Both the position numbers and the translations under genes were made by a program. The notes beneath the pieces are model-generated. The model saw nothing but the letters and a program-made list of their open reading frames with translations, did no database searches and was not told the origin of the DNA. A DNA stretch of 64,000 bases from Terriglobia bacterium (GTDB lineage: Bacteria; Acidobacteriota; Terriglobia; Bryobacterales; Bryobacteraceae), in NCBI GenBank assembly GCA_020073265.1, contig JAIQFN010000005.1:1-64000 (forward strand). Direction: 5' to 3'. This document shows, piece by piece, positions 54,004 to 62,633 of the stretch. How positions within the stretch are numbered: position 1 is the stretch's first letter; each line of letters begins with the position of its first letter.

Positions 54004-57000
54004 TCCGCGAACTCCGGTTGGCGGCCATCCGTGGCTCGCCGCTTGCGCCGCCCCGCGATGGTCTCGATGACGTAATACTGCACCGGCACGAAGAAGATCG
54101 CCAGCAACGTCGCCGCGTTCATCCCGCCGAACACAGCGGTGCCGAGCGACCGCCGCGAGGCCGCGCTCGCCCCCGTAGCCAGAAATAGCGGCAGAACCCC
54201 CAGGATAAATGCGAACGACGTCATCAGGATCGGGCGCAGCCTTAACCTCGCGGCGTGCAGCGCGGCCTCGCGCACGGGCATGTGGTCCCGTGTGTGGCTC
54301 TCCTTGGCGAACTCGACGATCAGAATCGCGTTCTTCGCCGCCAGTCCAATCAACGTTACGATTCCGATCTGCGTGTAGATGTCGTAGGGATAGTTCCGCA
54401 GATAGACCGCCAGCAGCGCGCCGAACAGGCCCAGCGGCAGCGAAAGCAGCACCGCAAATGGAATCGACCAGCTCTCGTACAGCGCCGCCAGGCAGAGAAA
54501 CACCAGCACCGTCGCAAATCCGAAGATCACTCCTTCGTGCCCCTGCGCGAGCTTCTGCTGATAGGTGGTGCCGGTCCATTCGTAACCGTAGCCGCCGGGA
54601 AGCGATTGCGCCGCCAACTTTTCCATCACGTCGATGGCCTCGCCCGAACTGACGTTCTGGGCCGGGCCGCCGAGAATCTGCACCGCGCGGAAGCGATTGT
54701 AGCGATACACCACGTCCGGGCCGCTGGTCGGCGCAACCGACGCCAGCGTGCCCAGCGGCACCATGTTGCCGTCCGCGCTGCGAACGTAAAATCGATCGAT
54801 GTCCGACGGGCGATCGCGAAACTCCGGCTCGGCCTGCACCAGCACCTGCCAGGTGTGGCTGAAGCGGTTGAAGTCGTTCACGTACAGGCCGCCCAGGAAA
54901 GTCTGCAACGCGTTGTAGGCGTCGGTCACCGAAATCCCCAACGTCTGCAGCTTGTCCACGTCCATGTCGACCTTGTACGACGGAACCGCGGCGCGAAACG
55001 TGCTGATCATGTTCCCGATTTTCGGCTGCCGGTGACCCGCGTCCACCAGCGAGTCGGCCACCTGGCTCAGTTGGTCGAGCTCGCCGCCGGCGCGGTCTTC
55101 CAGCATGAATTGAAATCCGCCGGTGATGCTCAGCCCGGTAATCGGAGGCAACCCGAAAGCGAACGTGACCGCTTCAGGAACCTTCGCGAAGGCCGCGTTG
55201 GCGCTCGCGATAATCGCATTCAATTGCAAGTCTTCCGACTTGCGCTCGTCCCAAGGCTTCAGATCCATGATCACCGAGGCGACGTTGGAGCTATTGGTCT
55301 GAGTGGCGAAGTCCGTGCCGCCGATGACGAACCAGGATTGGATGCCCTTCAATTGCCTGACCTGATCTTCGATCTTGAGCACGGCCGCCTGGGTGCGATC
55401 CATGGACGCGCCATCGGGCAGACGGACCGATACGAAAACCGCGCCCTGGTCCTCGTCGGGCAGAAAACCGCTGGACAGTGTCTTGAACAGCCACGCGCCC
55501 GCCCCCCAGAAACACCCCAGCGCGATGAGCGCGAGCGCCGCGCGCCGGATCATCACGCCGACGCCCGCGATGTAATGGTCGGTGGCCCACTTGAAAGCGC
55601 GGTTGAAGTAGTCGCCCAGCCGCCTCAGCGGCCCCCGCGACGGACGGTGCGGCTTGAGCAGCATCGCGCTGAGCGCCGGACTCAGAGAAAGCGCGCTGAA
55701 GGCCGACAGCAGTACCGACGTAGCAATGGTCAGCGCGAACTGCTTGTAGATCTGGCCGCTGATCCCGCCCAGAAACGCGACCGGAATAAACACCGCCGCC
55801 AGGATGAACGCGATCGCGACCACCGGCGCGGACACCTGGTCCATGGCGCGCACCGTGGCTTCCCGCGGCGCAAGCCCGTCGTCGATGTTGCGCTGTACCG
55901 CCTCCACCACCACGATGGCATCGTCCACCACGATGCCGATCGCCAGCACCAGTCCGAACATGCTGGTGATGTTGATGGAAAAGCCGAGCAGCGGGAACAG
56001 CGCCAGGGTTCCCACGATGGCCACCGGCACGGTGAGCAGCGGAATCAAAGTGGCGCGCCAGTTCTGCAGGAAAATGAACACCACCAGGATAACCAGGCCA
56101 ACGGCGGAGAACAGCGTGAGCGCCACGTCGCGAATGGCCGCGCGAACGAACACCGTGGAGTCGTACGGAACCTGGTAGTCGAGGCCGGCCGGAAAGCTTT
56201 CTTTGGCGCGCGCCAGAAACGCCTTCACCGCGTCCGCGGTTTGGACCGCATTAGCCCCGGGCGACAGAAAAACGATGATGGCGCCCGCCGGATGCCCGCT
56301 CAGCCGGTTGAAGCCGGAGTAAGTCTGCGCGCCCAGTTCCACGCGGCCGACATCGCGAACCCGCACCAGCGACGCATCCGGCTGAGCCCGCACCACGATA
56401 TCGCCGAACTCCGCGGGATCCAGCAAACGGCCCGGCGCGCTGACCGGATATTGAAATGACGTTCCCGGAGGCGCGGGCGCCTGGCCCAGAGAGCCGGCCG
56501 GATTCTGGCGGTTCTGCGCGTTGATGGCCGCGCTGATGTCGGTGGCCGTCAATCCCAGCTTGGCCATCTTGTCCGGGTTCACCCACACGCGCATCGAATA
56601 CACCAGCGGTGTGCTGAGCCGCGTGTCGCCGACGCCCGGCAGGCTTCCGATCTGGTTCAACAGGTTGATCTGCGCGTAGTTCGTCAGGAACACCGAGTCA
56701 TAGCGGTTGTCCGGCGAAATCAATCCCACCACCATCAGGAACGCGCTCGAAACTTTCTTCACCACCACGCCCTGGCGCTGCACCTCCGGCGGCAAGCGCG
56801 GCAGCGCGAGATTCACCTTGTTCTGAGTCTGGACCGTGGCGGTGTCCGGGTTGGTGCCCAACTGGAACGTGACCGAGATGGTCACCGATCCGTTGTTGGA
56901 GCTGCTGGACAGGAAATAGAGCATGCCGTCGAGGCCCGCCAGTTGTTCCTCAATCGGCTGCGCGACCGTTTTCTCGAGATCGATGGAGTTGCCGCCCAGA

Positions 57001-57146
57001 TAATTCGCCGAGATCTGAACCACCGGCGGCACCACTTCGGGGTACGTGGCGATGGGCAGCGTGGGAATCGCCACCCCACCGAGAATGATGATGACGATGG
57101 CGATGACGATCGCGAACACCGGGCGTCGGATGAAAAAATGCGCCAT
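54000..57146 (-). CDS. RND multidrug efflux pump, HAE1/AcrB-type (system 3)
   Basis: A 1048-residue hydrophobe/amphiphile efflux pump very like AcrB. ATG 57146 gives MAHFFIRRPVFAIVIAIVII, the canonical start; it follows the adaptor gene by 7 bases. Proton-relay residues are all present: TM4 LAIGIVVDDAIVVVEAV (Asp-Asp) and TM10 AAKNAILIVEFAKES (Lys). Other family landmarks: GGNSIDLEKTVAQPIEEQLA, PSYKVDMDVDKLQTLGISV and PLSLPLGLFGA-like TM segments. Contrast with systems 1 and 2, which lack the DD/K set. Antibiotic or solvent export is likely. Confidence 0.97.
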   Translation of the reverse strand: MAHFFIRRPVFAIVIAIVIIILGGVAIPTLPIATYPEVVPPVVQISANYLGGNSIDLEKTVAQPIEEQLAGLDGMLYFLSSSSNNGSVTISVTFQLGTNPDTATVQTQNKVNLALPRLPPEVQRQGVVVKKVSSAFLMVVGLISPDNRYDSVFLTNYAQINLLNQIGSLPGVGDTRLSTPLVYSMRVWVNPDKMAKLGLTATDISAAINAQNRQNPAGSLGQAPAPPGTSFQYPVSAPGRLLDPAEFGDIVVRAQPDASLVRVRDVGRVELGAQTYSGFNRLSGHPAGAIIVFLSPGANAVQTADAVKAFLARAKESFPAGLDYQVPYDSTVFVRAAIRDVALTLFSAVGLVILVVFIFLQNWRATLIPLLTVPVAIVGTLALFPLLGFSINITSMFGLVLAIGIVVDDAIVVVEAVQRNIDDGLAPREATVRAMDQVSAPVVAIAFILAAVFIPVAFLGGISGQIYKQFALTIATSVLLSAFSALSLSPALSAMLLKPHRPSRGPLRRLGDYFNRAFKWATDHYIAGVGVMIRRAALALIALGCFWGAGAWLFKTLSSGFLPDEDQGAVFVSVRLPDGASMDRTQAAVLKIEDQVRQLKGIQSWFVIGGTDFATQTNSSNVASVIMDLKPWDERKSEDLQLNAIIASANAAFAKVPEAVTFAFGLPPITGLSITGGFQFMLEDRAGGELDQLSQVADSLVDAGHRQPKIGNMISTFRAAVPSYKVDMDVDKLQTLGISVTDAYNALQTFLGGLYVNDFNRFSHTWQVLVQAEPEFRDRPSDIDRFYVRSADGNMVPLGTLASVAPTSGPDVVYRYNRFRAVQILGGPAQNVSSGEAIDVMEKLAAQSLPGGYGYEWTGTTYQQKLAQGHEGVIFGFATVLVFLCLAALYESWSIPFAVLLSLPLGLFGALLAVYLRNYPYDIYTQIGIVTLIGLAAKNAILIVEFAKESHTRDHMPVREAALHAARLRLRPILMTSFAFILGVLPLFLATGASAASRRSLGTAVFGGMNAATLLAIFFVPVQYYVIETIAGRRKRRATDGRQPEFAD

Positions 57147-57153
57147 GATCGAA

Positions 57154-58443
57154 TCAGTTCCCGGTGGGCGGCGTCGCTCCGCCCGCTCCACGGTAAGGCT
57201 GGGGCTGGACCGTGGCACCCGGACGCACCTTGAGCTGGCCTTCGACGATCACTCGATCCCCCGGCTTCAGTCCTTGCGTGACCACCGAGTTCTCTCCCAC
57301 GCGATTGGCGATGGTGATGACCCGCAGTTCCACCGTATTGTCGCGGCCCACAGTGAACACGTTCTGCATGTTCTGCAATTGCTGCACGGCGCGCTGCGGA
57401 ACCAGCACAACATTCTTCAGCAGGTCCGTTTGCACGCGAATCTTTCCGAACTGGCCCGGCAGCAGCGTGTGCTGCGGATTCGAAAAGCTGGCCTGCATCT
57501 CGAGCGTGCCGGTCTTGGGATCCACCTGGTTGAGCGTGTTCTGGATGTGGCCTTGCTGTGGAAACTCGCTGTTGTCGGCCAGCACCAGAGTGAGCGGCGA
57601 TTCGAACAGCGTGCCGCGTTTCTTGAACGCCAGGTAGTGCGCCTCGGTCACTTTGAAGCGCACCCAGATGGGATCCAGCGGAACGATGGTGGTGAGCGGC
57701 TGCTGCGCGTTGGCGGTCACCAGCCCCCCCACCGGCACCAGCGTATCGCCGATCAGCCCGCTGATGGGCGCCCGAATGGTGGCGTAGTCGAGATTCAACG
57801 TCGCGGTGCGCAGCGCGGCACTCTGCGCTTCCACCTTGCCCTGTGTGGAAGAGATCTGCGTTTGCGTGGAGAGGCGCGTCTGGTCGACGTTGGCCTGGCT
57901 GGCGCGGACGTTCGCTTCTCCGGCGTGCAGCGCGGCCACGGCCGCATCCAGCTCCTGCTTGGCGGCGGCCTCCTCCTTCACCAGCGGCGCCAGGCGATCG
58001 TAGTCCTGCTGCGCCTTCAATTGATTGGCTTGCGACGCCGCAAGGTTGGCTTCCGCCTGCAACAGCGCCACCTGCTTGCGCGCGAACTCCAGGTCGGCCT
58101 CGCTCTGGTTGAGATTGCCTCTCGCCTGTTCCACGGCGGCCTGGTAGGGCCGCTGATCCAGGACATACAAGATGTCGCCGGCGTTCACCTGCTGGCCCGG
58201 CCGGAACATCCATTTGTCGATGTAGCCGTCCACGCGTCCCCGCACTTCCACGCTGTTGCGCGCGTAAGTCTGCGCCGGGTACTCGGAAAAAATCGGGACG
58301 TCGGACGCGCTCACCTCGGTCACCAGCACCACCGGCGCAGGCGCACTTGCGTTCTTATTCTGCGCGGACGAAGTGCACCCCGACGTCGCCATCCAGGCGA
58401 AGGCTGCGAGCGCCGCGAAAGTCCGCCAGTGATTAGATAGCAT
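57154..58443 (-). CDS. RND periplasmic adaptor (AcrA-type lipoprotein, system 3)
   Basis: A 429-residue AcrA/MexA-like adaptor. ATG 58443 gives MLSNHWRTFAALAAFAWMAT and a lipobox TSGC. Domains in order: lipoyl half (VRGRVDGYIDKWMFRPGQQV), long coiled-coil hairpin (about 95-200; ARKQVALLQAEANLAASQAN), second lipoyl half (LDYATIRAPISGLIGDTLV), barrel (DPIWVRFKVTEAHYLAFKK) and membrane-proximal domain ending in a Pro/Gly-rich tail. First gene of the operon; upstream in-frame extension to 58686 has no homology. No regulator gene is adjacent. Confidence 0.94.
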   Translation of the reverse strand: MLSNHWRTFAALAAFAWMATSGCTSSAQNKNASAPAPVVLVTEVSASDVPIFSEYPAQTYARNSVEVRGRVDGYIDKWMFRPGQQVNAGDILYVLDQRPYQAAVEQARGNLNQSEADLEFARKQVALLQAEANLAASQANQLKAQQDYDRLAPLVKEEAAAKQELDAAVAALHAGEANVRASQANVDQTRLSTQTQISSTQGKVEAQSAALRTATLNLDYATIRAPISGLIGDTLVPVGGLVTANAQQPLTTIVPLDPIWVRFKVTEAHYLAFKKRGTLFESPLTLVLADNSEFPQQGHIQNTLNQVDPKTGTLEMQASFSNPQHTLLPGQFGKIRVQTDLLKNVVLVPQRAVQQLQNMQNVFTVGRDNTVELRVITIANRVGENSVVTQGLKPGDRVIVEGQLKVRPGATVQPQPYRGAGGATPPTGN

Positions 58444-58631
58444 GTCGCCGCATGCAGGACTTGCCGTGCTCCTATGGGATGTGCGAGGGTGCACCAACGA
58501 TCCGTGTTCTCTCGGAGGCGCGGCTGTGCTGCCGCAAAATATTATTTTACGACAATGCAAGGACACCCGCTGATGACCCAGTCCGATGTTTCTGCTTCGC
58601 TTGCAGGATAATGGTCGGCGGAGGCAAGCCA

Positions 58632-59510
58632 ATGCTCTCAAGCGCGGTTTCTCAACTGGTGGCGGCGTACGCCTCGGTGAAACCAATCACGTACCTCGGC
58701 GTTCTGGGTCTAGCGCTGGCATTCGGCTGTGCGGTGGTCGCCGCGTTGCATGGCATGACCATTGCGCCGGAAGGCGATCTCACCAAGGCCATCTCGTTCG
58801 ACGCCGCCGTCGGCATTTACCTTTTGACCATCGCGCTGTTTGTGCCTCTCGCCGGCTTCACTCCGGCCGGCCGCCGCAAGTGGCTGGGATGGACCACCGG
58901 CGTCATAATTTATGCCTTTGGGGTCGAGACCATCCAGATCCTGCGCGGCCTGGATCCGCGCTTTTCCCGCGTGGCTGGCCCCGCCGATCAACTGGCCGGC
59001 ATCCTGTTCTTCGTTGCAGCGCTCGGAGTCATCGTTTTGTTCGCGATCCTGGCCATGAAGCTGCTACGGCGCAAGGCCGAGGGAGCCGAGGGACTGCTGC
59101 TGCTCGGCATCCGCTACGCCGCCGCCGCTACCGCCATCGCTTTCGCCGCCGGCCTCTGGATGAGCGCAATGCAAGGCCGCAAGTTCGGAGCGCAGGGCAA
59201 CATCCTGCCGCTGCACGCGCTCGGCTTCCATGCGCTGCAAGCCACTCCGCTGGTGGCCTGGCTGTTGGGTCGCTCGGGCCTGGCGTCCGAAGTAGCACGC
59301 AAGTGGATTCACATCGCCGGAGTGGCGTGGATCGCGGCCTGCATCATGGTAGCTGGCCAGACCGCCATCGGCCGCCCGGTGACCGAACCATCACCGGCCA
59401 TCGTGCTAGCGGCAGCCGCCCTCCTGGTATGGACCGTCACTTTTCTTCGAGCCGCGCGCGCATGTGGGGCGGGCAATCCTGCCCGCAGCCGGCTTTCAGC
59501 CGGCATCTAG
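58632..59510 (+). CDS. Multi-pass membrane protein of unknown function
   Basis: A 292-residue integral membrane protein with about eight helices, for example ITYLGVLGLALAFGCAVVAAL, AAVGIYLLTIALFVPLAGF, QLAGILFFVAALGVIVLFAI and WIHIAGVAWIAACIMVAG. Loops are short and no enzymatic motif is obvious; His/Gln residues around ILPLHALGFHALQATPLVAW recur in relatives. ATG 58632 is chosen because GGAGG lies 9 bases upstream. The last 15 or so residues are encoded by a dispersed palindromic repeat, so the original C-terminus was probably different. It converges on and overlaps the DUF457 remnant. Confidence 0.65.
   Translation: MLSSAVSQLVAAYASVKPITYLGVLGLALAFGCAVVAALHGMTIAPEGDLTKAISFDAAVGIYLLTIALFVPLAGFTPAGRRKWLGWTTGVIIYAFGVETIQILRGLDPRFSRVAGPADQLAGILFFVAALGVIVLFAILAMKLLRRKAEGAEGLLLLGIRYAAAATAIAFAAGLWMSAMQGRKFGAQGNILPLHALGFHALQATPLVAWLLGRSGLASEVARKWIHIAGVAWIAACIMVAGQTAIGRPVTEPSPAIVLAAAALLVWTVTFLRAARACGAGNPARSRLSAGI
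59462..59504. repeat. Double-hairpin repeat forming the end of the membrane-protein gene
   Basis: GCGGGCA-ATCC-TGCCCGC (59469-59486) is followed directly by GCCGGCT-TTC-AGCCGGC (59488-59504). Both stems are perfect 7-bp. They encode CGAGNPARSRLSAG at the protein end. From memory, this tail sequence recurs at gene ends in Acidobacteriota; that is not checked here. Confidence 0.6.
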
Positions 59511-59966
59511 TCGCAACGCAACGCCCTCAGCGGATCCATCCCCTGGGTGATGTTGCCATACCAGATCAGAGTCAGCAGCGCGATTCCAACCCAGAACGAT
59601 AGGCGCCAGACCGCGACGTGGCACGCGTGGCTCGAACACAAACCGCGATAGCGCCCAACCACAAGCCACCCTCGACAATCAGAGTCGCAGGAATCGAATT
59701 CCACAGCCCGAAGCCACCGGCCCAACCGAAGCCCGGCACCAGCGGCATATCCGGTCTGTGGCTCACGAAATCCAACAGCCAGTGACTGAGCACGGCCACG
59801 AACAACACCCAAGCTCCACGCGGGTAACGCCGGCGTAGAAAGTACGCCGCCGCGAAGAGTCCGGCCCACAACGTGTCCATCAACAGGCCGTGAGTATAGA
59901 CGATGTTCACGCCAACGGCGCGATTCAATCGGAGCTCAGGGTGAATGCCAAAAGATTCGATACCGC
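59507..59966 (-). pseudogene. DUF457-like membrane protein remnant (5' truncated, frameshifted)
   Basis: The minus strand reads IVYTHGLLMDTLWAGLFAAA, then LSHWLLDFVSHRPDMPL, the signature of a family of small membrane-bound metal-dependent-hydrolase-like proteins (DUF457), and LGLWNSIPATLIVEGGLWL-type text. The frame then derails after ATSRSGAY, while the next frame continues FWVGIALLTLIWYGNITQGM to a stop at 59507. One missing base near 59600 would join them. About 60 N-terminal residues of the family are absent; instead the sequence abuts a PadR fragment near 59960. Non-functional as it stands. Confidence 0.7.
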
Positions 59967-60080
59967 CTCGATGTTTTTCATGAGCGCATAGCCGTGCCGC
60001 GGCCGGTCCGCCAGGCTAGCCAGGATCACCAGAACCGCCTCGCTCAGCGGGCGTCCTTCGCTGCCGTCAGGTCGTTCCAC
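59925..60080 (-). pseudogene. PadR-family regulator remnant (N-terminal 51 codons)
   Basis: A GTG-initiated frame of 51 codons reads RPLSEAVLVILASLADRPRH and GYALMKNIEAVS, the first two helices of a PadR winged-helix domain. After the Ser the expected recognition helix and wing (the LSTGTLYGAL-like stretch of PadR proteins) are missing; the frame runs 10 unrelated codons to a stop inside the DUF457-like remnant. The junction looks like a deletion joining two genes. It is divergent from the M13 peptidase gene, 20 bases apart. Confidence 0.72.
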
Positions 60081-60088
60081 AACGGGAC

Positions 60089-60094
60089 TAAAAT
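60089..60094 (+). promoter_or_regulatory. -10-like hexamer with leaderless spacing
   Basis: TAAAAT ends 6 bases before the GTG start of the M13 peptidase frame. There is no Shine-Dalgarno in between, so a leaderless transcript would fit. No clear -35 box. Confidence 0.35.
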
Positions 60095-60100
60095 CTAGAT

Positions 60101-62022
60101 GTGAGACTCACATTCCTGGCAGTTCTGTTTACGCTCCCGGCGGCCGCGCAAACGCTCCCTGGATTCAGCACCGCCAACATGGATCTGACCGCCGATCCGT
60201 GCCAGAACTTCTACCAATACGCCTGCGGAACCTGGATGGCCAAGCACCCGATTCCTGCCGACCAGTCCCGCTGGGGAGTCCTGGCGCTGATCAACGACCG
60301 CAATCGCGCCGTTCTTCAGAACATCCTCGAAAAGGCCGCCGTCAGCGATGCCAAGCGCACGCCGGACGAACAGAAGATCGGCGATTTCTACGCCTCCTGC
60401 ATGGATGAGCCGGCCATCGAAAAACTCGGAACGAAACCGCTGCAGCCCGACCTCGATCGCATCCACGCACTCGCCGCCAAGTCCGCCGTCGCCCAAGAGC
60501 TCGCGCGCCTGCACCTGCAGAACGTCGCCGCTCTGTTCCGTTTCTCTTCCAGTCCGGATTACAAGAACTCGGACGTCAATATCGCCGAAGCCGACCAGGG
60601 CGGACTCGGGCTCCCCGATCGCGACTACTACCTGAAAGACGACCCCAGGTCGACGGAAGTACGCGCGCACTACCTGGCGCACGTGCAGAAGATGCTCGAG
60701 CTCCTGGGCGAAGCCCCGGGCCAAGCGCAGGCCGACGCCCAAGCGAATCCTGCGCTTCGAAACCCAGCTCGCCAAGGCATCGCTCGATCGCGTATCGCGG
60801 CGCGAGCCCTCCAGGATCTATCACAAACTCACGCGCCAGCAGCTCTACGCGCTCACGCCGGATTTCTCCTGGCAGACCTACTTGACGGGCCTCGGCACGC
60901 CCGCCTTCGCCGATCTGAACGTCGCAGTGCCGGACTACTTCAAAGCCCTGAACTCGATCCTGGCGGAGACCGATCTCGCCGTCATCAAGACCTACCTCCG
61001 CTGGCACCTGGTCCACGCCGAAGGCGCGCTGGAAACGTTGTGTCGCGGCCGTGGATGGCGACCTCGGCTACGCGCTCGGCCGCAAATTCGTGGATGAGAC
61101 CTTCGGCGCCGAAGGAAAGGCCCGCACTCTGAAGATGGTCCAGCAAATCGAACAGGCCCTGAACAGCGACATCCACTCGCTCTCCTGGATGACCCCCGCC
61201 ACCAGGCAACAGGCCCTGGCCAAGCTCCAGGCCGTCGCGAACAAGATCGGATACCCGGACAAATGGCGCGACTACTCCGCGCTCAAAATCGTCCGCGGCG
61301 ACGCGGTGGGCAACGACGAGCGTGCTACCGAGTTCGAACGACGCCGGCGCCTGGACCAGATCGGCAAAGCGGTGGACCGCTCGGACTGGCGCATGACGCC
61401 TCCCACCGTGAACGCCGGTTACTCGCCGCTCGAGAACAGTATCAATTTCCCGGCCGGCATTCTCCAGCCGCCGCTGTACGACAACCGCATGGACGCCGCC
61501 GTGAACTTCGGGGCCGGAGGATCCGCGATCGGGCACGAGCTCACCCACGGCTTCGACGATGAGGGCCGGAAGTTCGACTCACAGGGAAACCTGACCGACT
61601 GGTGGACTCAGGAAGACGCCCAGGAATTCGAAAAGCGCGTCGACTGTTTCGTTCAGGAGTATTCGTCCTTCACGCCGGTCGATAATGTGCACCTGAACGG
61701 TAAGCTGACGCTCGGCGAGAATACCGCCGACAATGGCGGACTGCGCCTGGCGTTCATGGCTCTGATGCAATCGCTCGAAGGCCACACGCAGCCGAAAATC
61801 GATGGATTCACTCCCGAGCAGCGCTTCTTCCTGGCGTACGGACAGACCTGGTGCGAGAACATGCGGCCCGAGGAAGCCCGCTTGCGCGCCCAGACCGATC
61901 CCCACTCGCCCGGAAGATTTCGCGTCAACGGCGTCTTGCAAAACATGCCCGAATTCCAGCAGGCGTTCTCCTGCCAGGTGGGCCAGCCCATGGTACGCAT
62001 ACCGCCGTGCCGGGTCTGGTGA
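60101..62022 (+). pseudogene. M13-family metallopeptidase, disrupted
   Basis: A neprilysin/PepO-like secreted zinc peptidase gene in three frames. Frame 1 (from GTG 60101): signal peptide, NMDLTADPCQNFYQYACGTW, to QADAQA. An extra A near 60746 shifts frame; FETQLAKASLDRVSRREPSR through YLRWHLVHA follows in frame 3. Near 61020-61035 the family segment between YLRWHLVHA and RWKRC (about 27-30 residues) is missing and the frame changes again. The last frame holds the zinc site IGHELTHGFDDEG, the third ligand in ENTADNGGLRLAF, and the closing CRVW. The C-terminal half is intact but cannot be made as one chain. Confidence 0.82.
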
Positions 62023-62049
62023 GCGCGATTTGCTTTTCGTCCGGCAGCC

Positions 62050-62078
62050 TGTAACCTTTTCATCACGGCGCGGTATTC
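62050..62078 (+). promoter_or_regulatory. Candidate ECF-type autoregulatory promoter
   Basis: TGTAACC (62050-62056) and GGTATTC (62072-62078) lie with a 16-base gap between GTAACC and GTATTC, just before the sigma factor GTG at 62085. ECF sigma factors commonly use AAC-type -35 boxes and control themselves. The match is by eye only. Confidence 0.4.
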
Positions 62079-62084
62079 AATAAC

Positions 62085-62633
62085 GTGTACGAGGCAACGG
62101 ACAGCAGCCTGATGCAGGCCGTCCCCGAGGGCGATCTGGGTGCGCTGGCCATCCTGTTTGAGCGCCATCACCGGCCGCTGTTCAACTACTTCGTCCACAT
62201 CAACGGAAATCGCGACCTGAGCGAAGACCTGGTCCAGGACGTCTTTTTCCGCATGTTGAAATACCGGCAGACCTACCAGCCTGAGCGGCCGTTCACCGCC
62301 TGGATGTACCAGATCGCGCGCAACGCCAACGCCGACTCGGCCGGGAAGCGGAAGCTCGAAGTGGGTCTGGGCGACAAGGAGTTCGCCGTGGTGAATGTCG
62401 CGGACGAAAGCTTGAAACGGAAGCAGGAGATTTCGCTGTTGAAGAAGGCCATGGCCCGCTTGCCGCTCGACAAGCGCGAACTGCTGGTGCTCAGCCGCTT
62501 TCAAAATCTGAAGTACGAGGAGATCGCATCCATCCTGGGATGCGACGTGGGAGCAGTGAAGGTCCGAGTATATCGCGCCGTGCGGGCGTTGAGTGCGATC
62601 TATTTCGAGCTCTCGGGAGAGAAGACAGCATGA
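62085..62633 (+). CDS. ECF-family RNA polymerase sigma factor
   Basis: A 182-residue group IV sigma factor. Region 2 reads LFERHHRPLFNYFVHINGNR and DLSEDLVQDVFFRMLKYRQT, and PFTAWMYQIARNANAD covers the core and -10 contact; region 4 is LPLDKRELLVLSRFQNLKYE plus EIASILGCDVGAVKVRVYRA, the helix-turn-helix for the -35. Region 1.1 and region 3 are absent, as expected. The stop overlaps the anti-sigma ATG (ATGA). GTG 62085 is the likely start; ATG 62112 would cut little. It would direct an envelope-stress-like regulon. Confidence 0.94.
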   Translation: MYEATDSSLMQAVPEGDLGALAILFERHHRPLFNYFVHINGNRDLSEDLVQDVFFRMLKYRQTYQPERPFTAWMYQIARNANADSAGKRKLEVGLGDKEFAVVNVADESLKRKQEISLLKKAMARLPLDKRELLVLSRFQNLKYEEIASILGCDVGAVKVRVYRAVRALSAIYFELSGEKTA

